A DNA stretch of 7,326 nt from assembly GCA_024697505.1 (NCBI GenBank), contig JAILFQ010000095.1, positions 1 through 7,326 of the forward strand, in the 5' to 3' direction. Shown piece after piece: positions 6,601 to 7,326 of the stretch. Made by a program: the position numbers and the translations under genes. The notes beneath the pieces were generated by a model. That model saw only the letters and a program-made list of their open reading frames with translations. It was not told where the DNA came from and searched no databases. The DNA comes from Lachnospiraceae bacterium. Lineage in GTDB: Bacteria > Bacillota > Clostridia > Lachnospirales > Lachnospiraceae. Within the stretch, counting starts at the first letter, position 1. Every line of letters starts with the position of its first letter.

Positions 6601-6614
6601 GTGAAACGTTTCAC
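6601..6614. promoter_or_regulatory. LacI-family operator, perfect 14-bp palindrome
   Basis: GTGAAACGTTTCAC is identical to its reverse complement and has the central CG typical of LacI-family sites. It lies just downstream of the permease promoter. The protein that binds it is inferred to be the adjacent LacI-family regulator. Confidence 0.8.
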
Positions 6615-6626
6615 GGATGACAAAAT

Positions 6627-6646
6627 GATTATCGTTTCACAGAAAC
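6627..6646 (+). promoter_or_regulatory. Second operator half-site and small inverted repeat before the permease ribosome binding site
   Basis: CGTTTCAC (6633-6640) repeats the right half of the main operator, its centre 26 bp downstream; the left half is not conserved. The same bases form GTTTC-aca-GAAAC (6634-6646), a 5-bp inverted repeat 1 nt upstream of the Shine-Dalgarno sequence. It may be an auxiliary operator or simply chance. Confidence 0.35.
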
Positions 6647-6647
6647 T

Positions 6648-6654
6648 AAGGAGG
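6648..6654 (+). promoter_or_regulatory. Permease ribosome binding site
   Basis: AAGGAGG with a 5-nt spacer to the ATG at 6660. It fixes the start of the permease gene. Confidence 0.85.
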
Positions 6655-6659
6655 AATAT

Positions 6660-7326
6660 ATGCACACCGTTCTAAAATCAGCTTCGGTTCGCAAGAAGCT
6701 AAAAAAAATAATAGCTTGCAGAGAGCTATATCTCATGCTTCTTATCCCTGTTGTAATAACCATCATTTACAAGTATATCCCAATGTACGGTATACAGATT
6801 GCTTTCAGGGACTTTAAGGCAGGAAGGGGATTTAGCGGAAGTGAGTGGGTTGGACTGGACTGGTTTAAAAGATTCTTTTCAATTCCTACTTTTTGGAGAA
6901 TGATAAAGAATACGGTCCTTCTTAATGTTTACAGTATTCTGTGGAGTTTTCCGGTGCCTATCATTATTGCTTTGATAGTTAACCAGTTAAGGTTTAAGAG
7001 ATACAAGCGTACCGTGCAAACTATTTTATATGCTCCGCATTTTATTTCCAGCATGGTTGTATGTGGTATGATAAAGATCTTTTTAAGCCCTTACGGAGGT
7101 CTTGTAAACCTTCTTTTCGGTACGTCCGTAGACTTTATGACGGAAGCTTCCGCCTTCAGAACAATTTACATTGCTTCGGGAATATGGCAGGAAGCCGGAT
7201 GGGGAACGATAATCTATATTGCAACACTTTCCACGGTGGATCCGGCACTTTACGAATCTGCAAAGGTAGATGGTGCATCGGTATTTAAGAGAATCCTGCA
7301 CATAGATCTTCCGCAGCTTCTGCCTA
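6660..7326 (+). CDS. ABC sugar transporter permease (LplB-type, CUT1 family), 3' end cut off by window edge
   Basis: The frame gives 222 residues and runs off the right edge. After a basic cytoplasmic start (RKKLKKI at 11-17), predicted membrane helices lie at ~24-40, ~85-107, ~122-141 and ~168-191. The EAA-loop that contacts the ATPase begins at ~198: YESAKVDGA, ending DLPQLLP near the edge, with the conserved Gly205. The opening up to PMYGIQIAFRDF is characteristic of the LplB/YtcP group that imports oligosaccharides with a lipoprotein-anchored binding protein. The substrate is inferred to be fructan-derived oligosaccharide from the neighbouring GH32, fructokinase and shared operator. AAGGAGG sits 5 nt before the ATG. 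It is probably the first gene of a transporter operon; the second permease and the binding protein would be expected just beyond the edge. No ATPase is visible here, and such systems often share a distant MsmK-type one. Confidence 0.92.
   Translation, partial: MHTVLKSASVRKKLKKIIACRELYLMLLIPVVITIIYKYIPMYGIQIAFRDFKAGRGFSGSEWVGLDWFKRFFSIPTFWRMIKNTVLLNVYSILWSFPVPIIIALIVNQLRFKRYKRTVQTILYAPHFISSMVVCGMIKIFLSPYGGLVNLLFGTSVDFMTEASAFRTIYIASGIWQEAGWGTIIYIATLSTVDPALYESAKVDGASVFKRILHIDLPQLLP

Larger units (their letters stand above)
6363..6659. promoter_or_regulatory. Divergent control region between regulator and permease genes
   Basis: This 297-bp gap holds two back-to-back promoters, two operator-like sites and two strong ribosome binding sites, listed separately. 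The middle part (~6476-6550) is AT-rich and has no clear gene or terminator. The only further symmetry there is a weak GTTC/GAAC inverted repeat (6513-6516 and 6521-6524). Confidence 0.8.

Noticed and set aside
6601..6614. Reading GTGAAACGTTTCAC as a CcpA catabolite (cre) site
   Set aside because: The arms are one base closer to the CG centre than in the cre consensus as I know it, the sites occur only at this locus's promoters, and a LacI-family gene is adjacent. CcpA binding is not excluded.

Overview
The window reads as part of a Gram-positive-type fructan (levan or inulin) utilisation locus. Two outward-facing lipoproteins with Cys-containing lipoboxes, an LplB-type ABC permease, a LacI-family regulator, strong AGGAGG ribosome binding sites and moderate GC (by eye low to mid 40s %) suggest a Clostridia member, most likely Lachnospiraceae-like. 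This is an inference: a fructan-using Treponema or another gut/rumen anaerobe cannot be excluded without a database search. There is no SusC/SusD pair, so it is not a Bacteroidetes-type PUL.

Layout. Positions 1-2037 (minus) hold most of a GH32 fructan hydrolase lipoprotein with an N-terminal LamG-like domain; its C-terminus runs off the left edge. It overlaps by 8 nt the end of a 726-residue lipoprotein (2030-4210, minus) built of three repeated beta-sandwich-like modules plus a probable Ig-like module, and no enzyme domain. Upstream on the same strand are a PfkB-family fructokinase (4279-5349) and a LacI-family regulator (5370-6362), 20 nt apart. A 297-bp divergent control region (6363-6659) follows. 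An ABC sugar permease (6660 onward, plus) runs off the right edge; the other transporter genes presumably lie beyond it.

How it may work (inference). The two lipoproteins bind and cut fructan at the cell surface. The ABC system imports the oligosaccharides or fructose. Fructose released inside is phosphorylated by the fructokinase. The LacI protein senses a sugar and controls three promoters, each carrying a site related to GTGAAACGTTTCAC: a perfect 14-bp palindrome just downstream of the permease promoter, a one-mismatch copy over the -35 region of the lipoprotein-GH32 promoter, and a degenerate copy abutting the -35 of the regulator's own promoter.

No RNA gene, CRISPR array, insertion sequence or convincing intrinsic terminator was seen. 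The points most worth checking are the Glu at the GH32 nucleophile position, the stand-alone repeat-module lipoprotein, and the extended 25-bp duplication around two of the operators.
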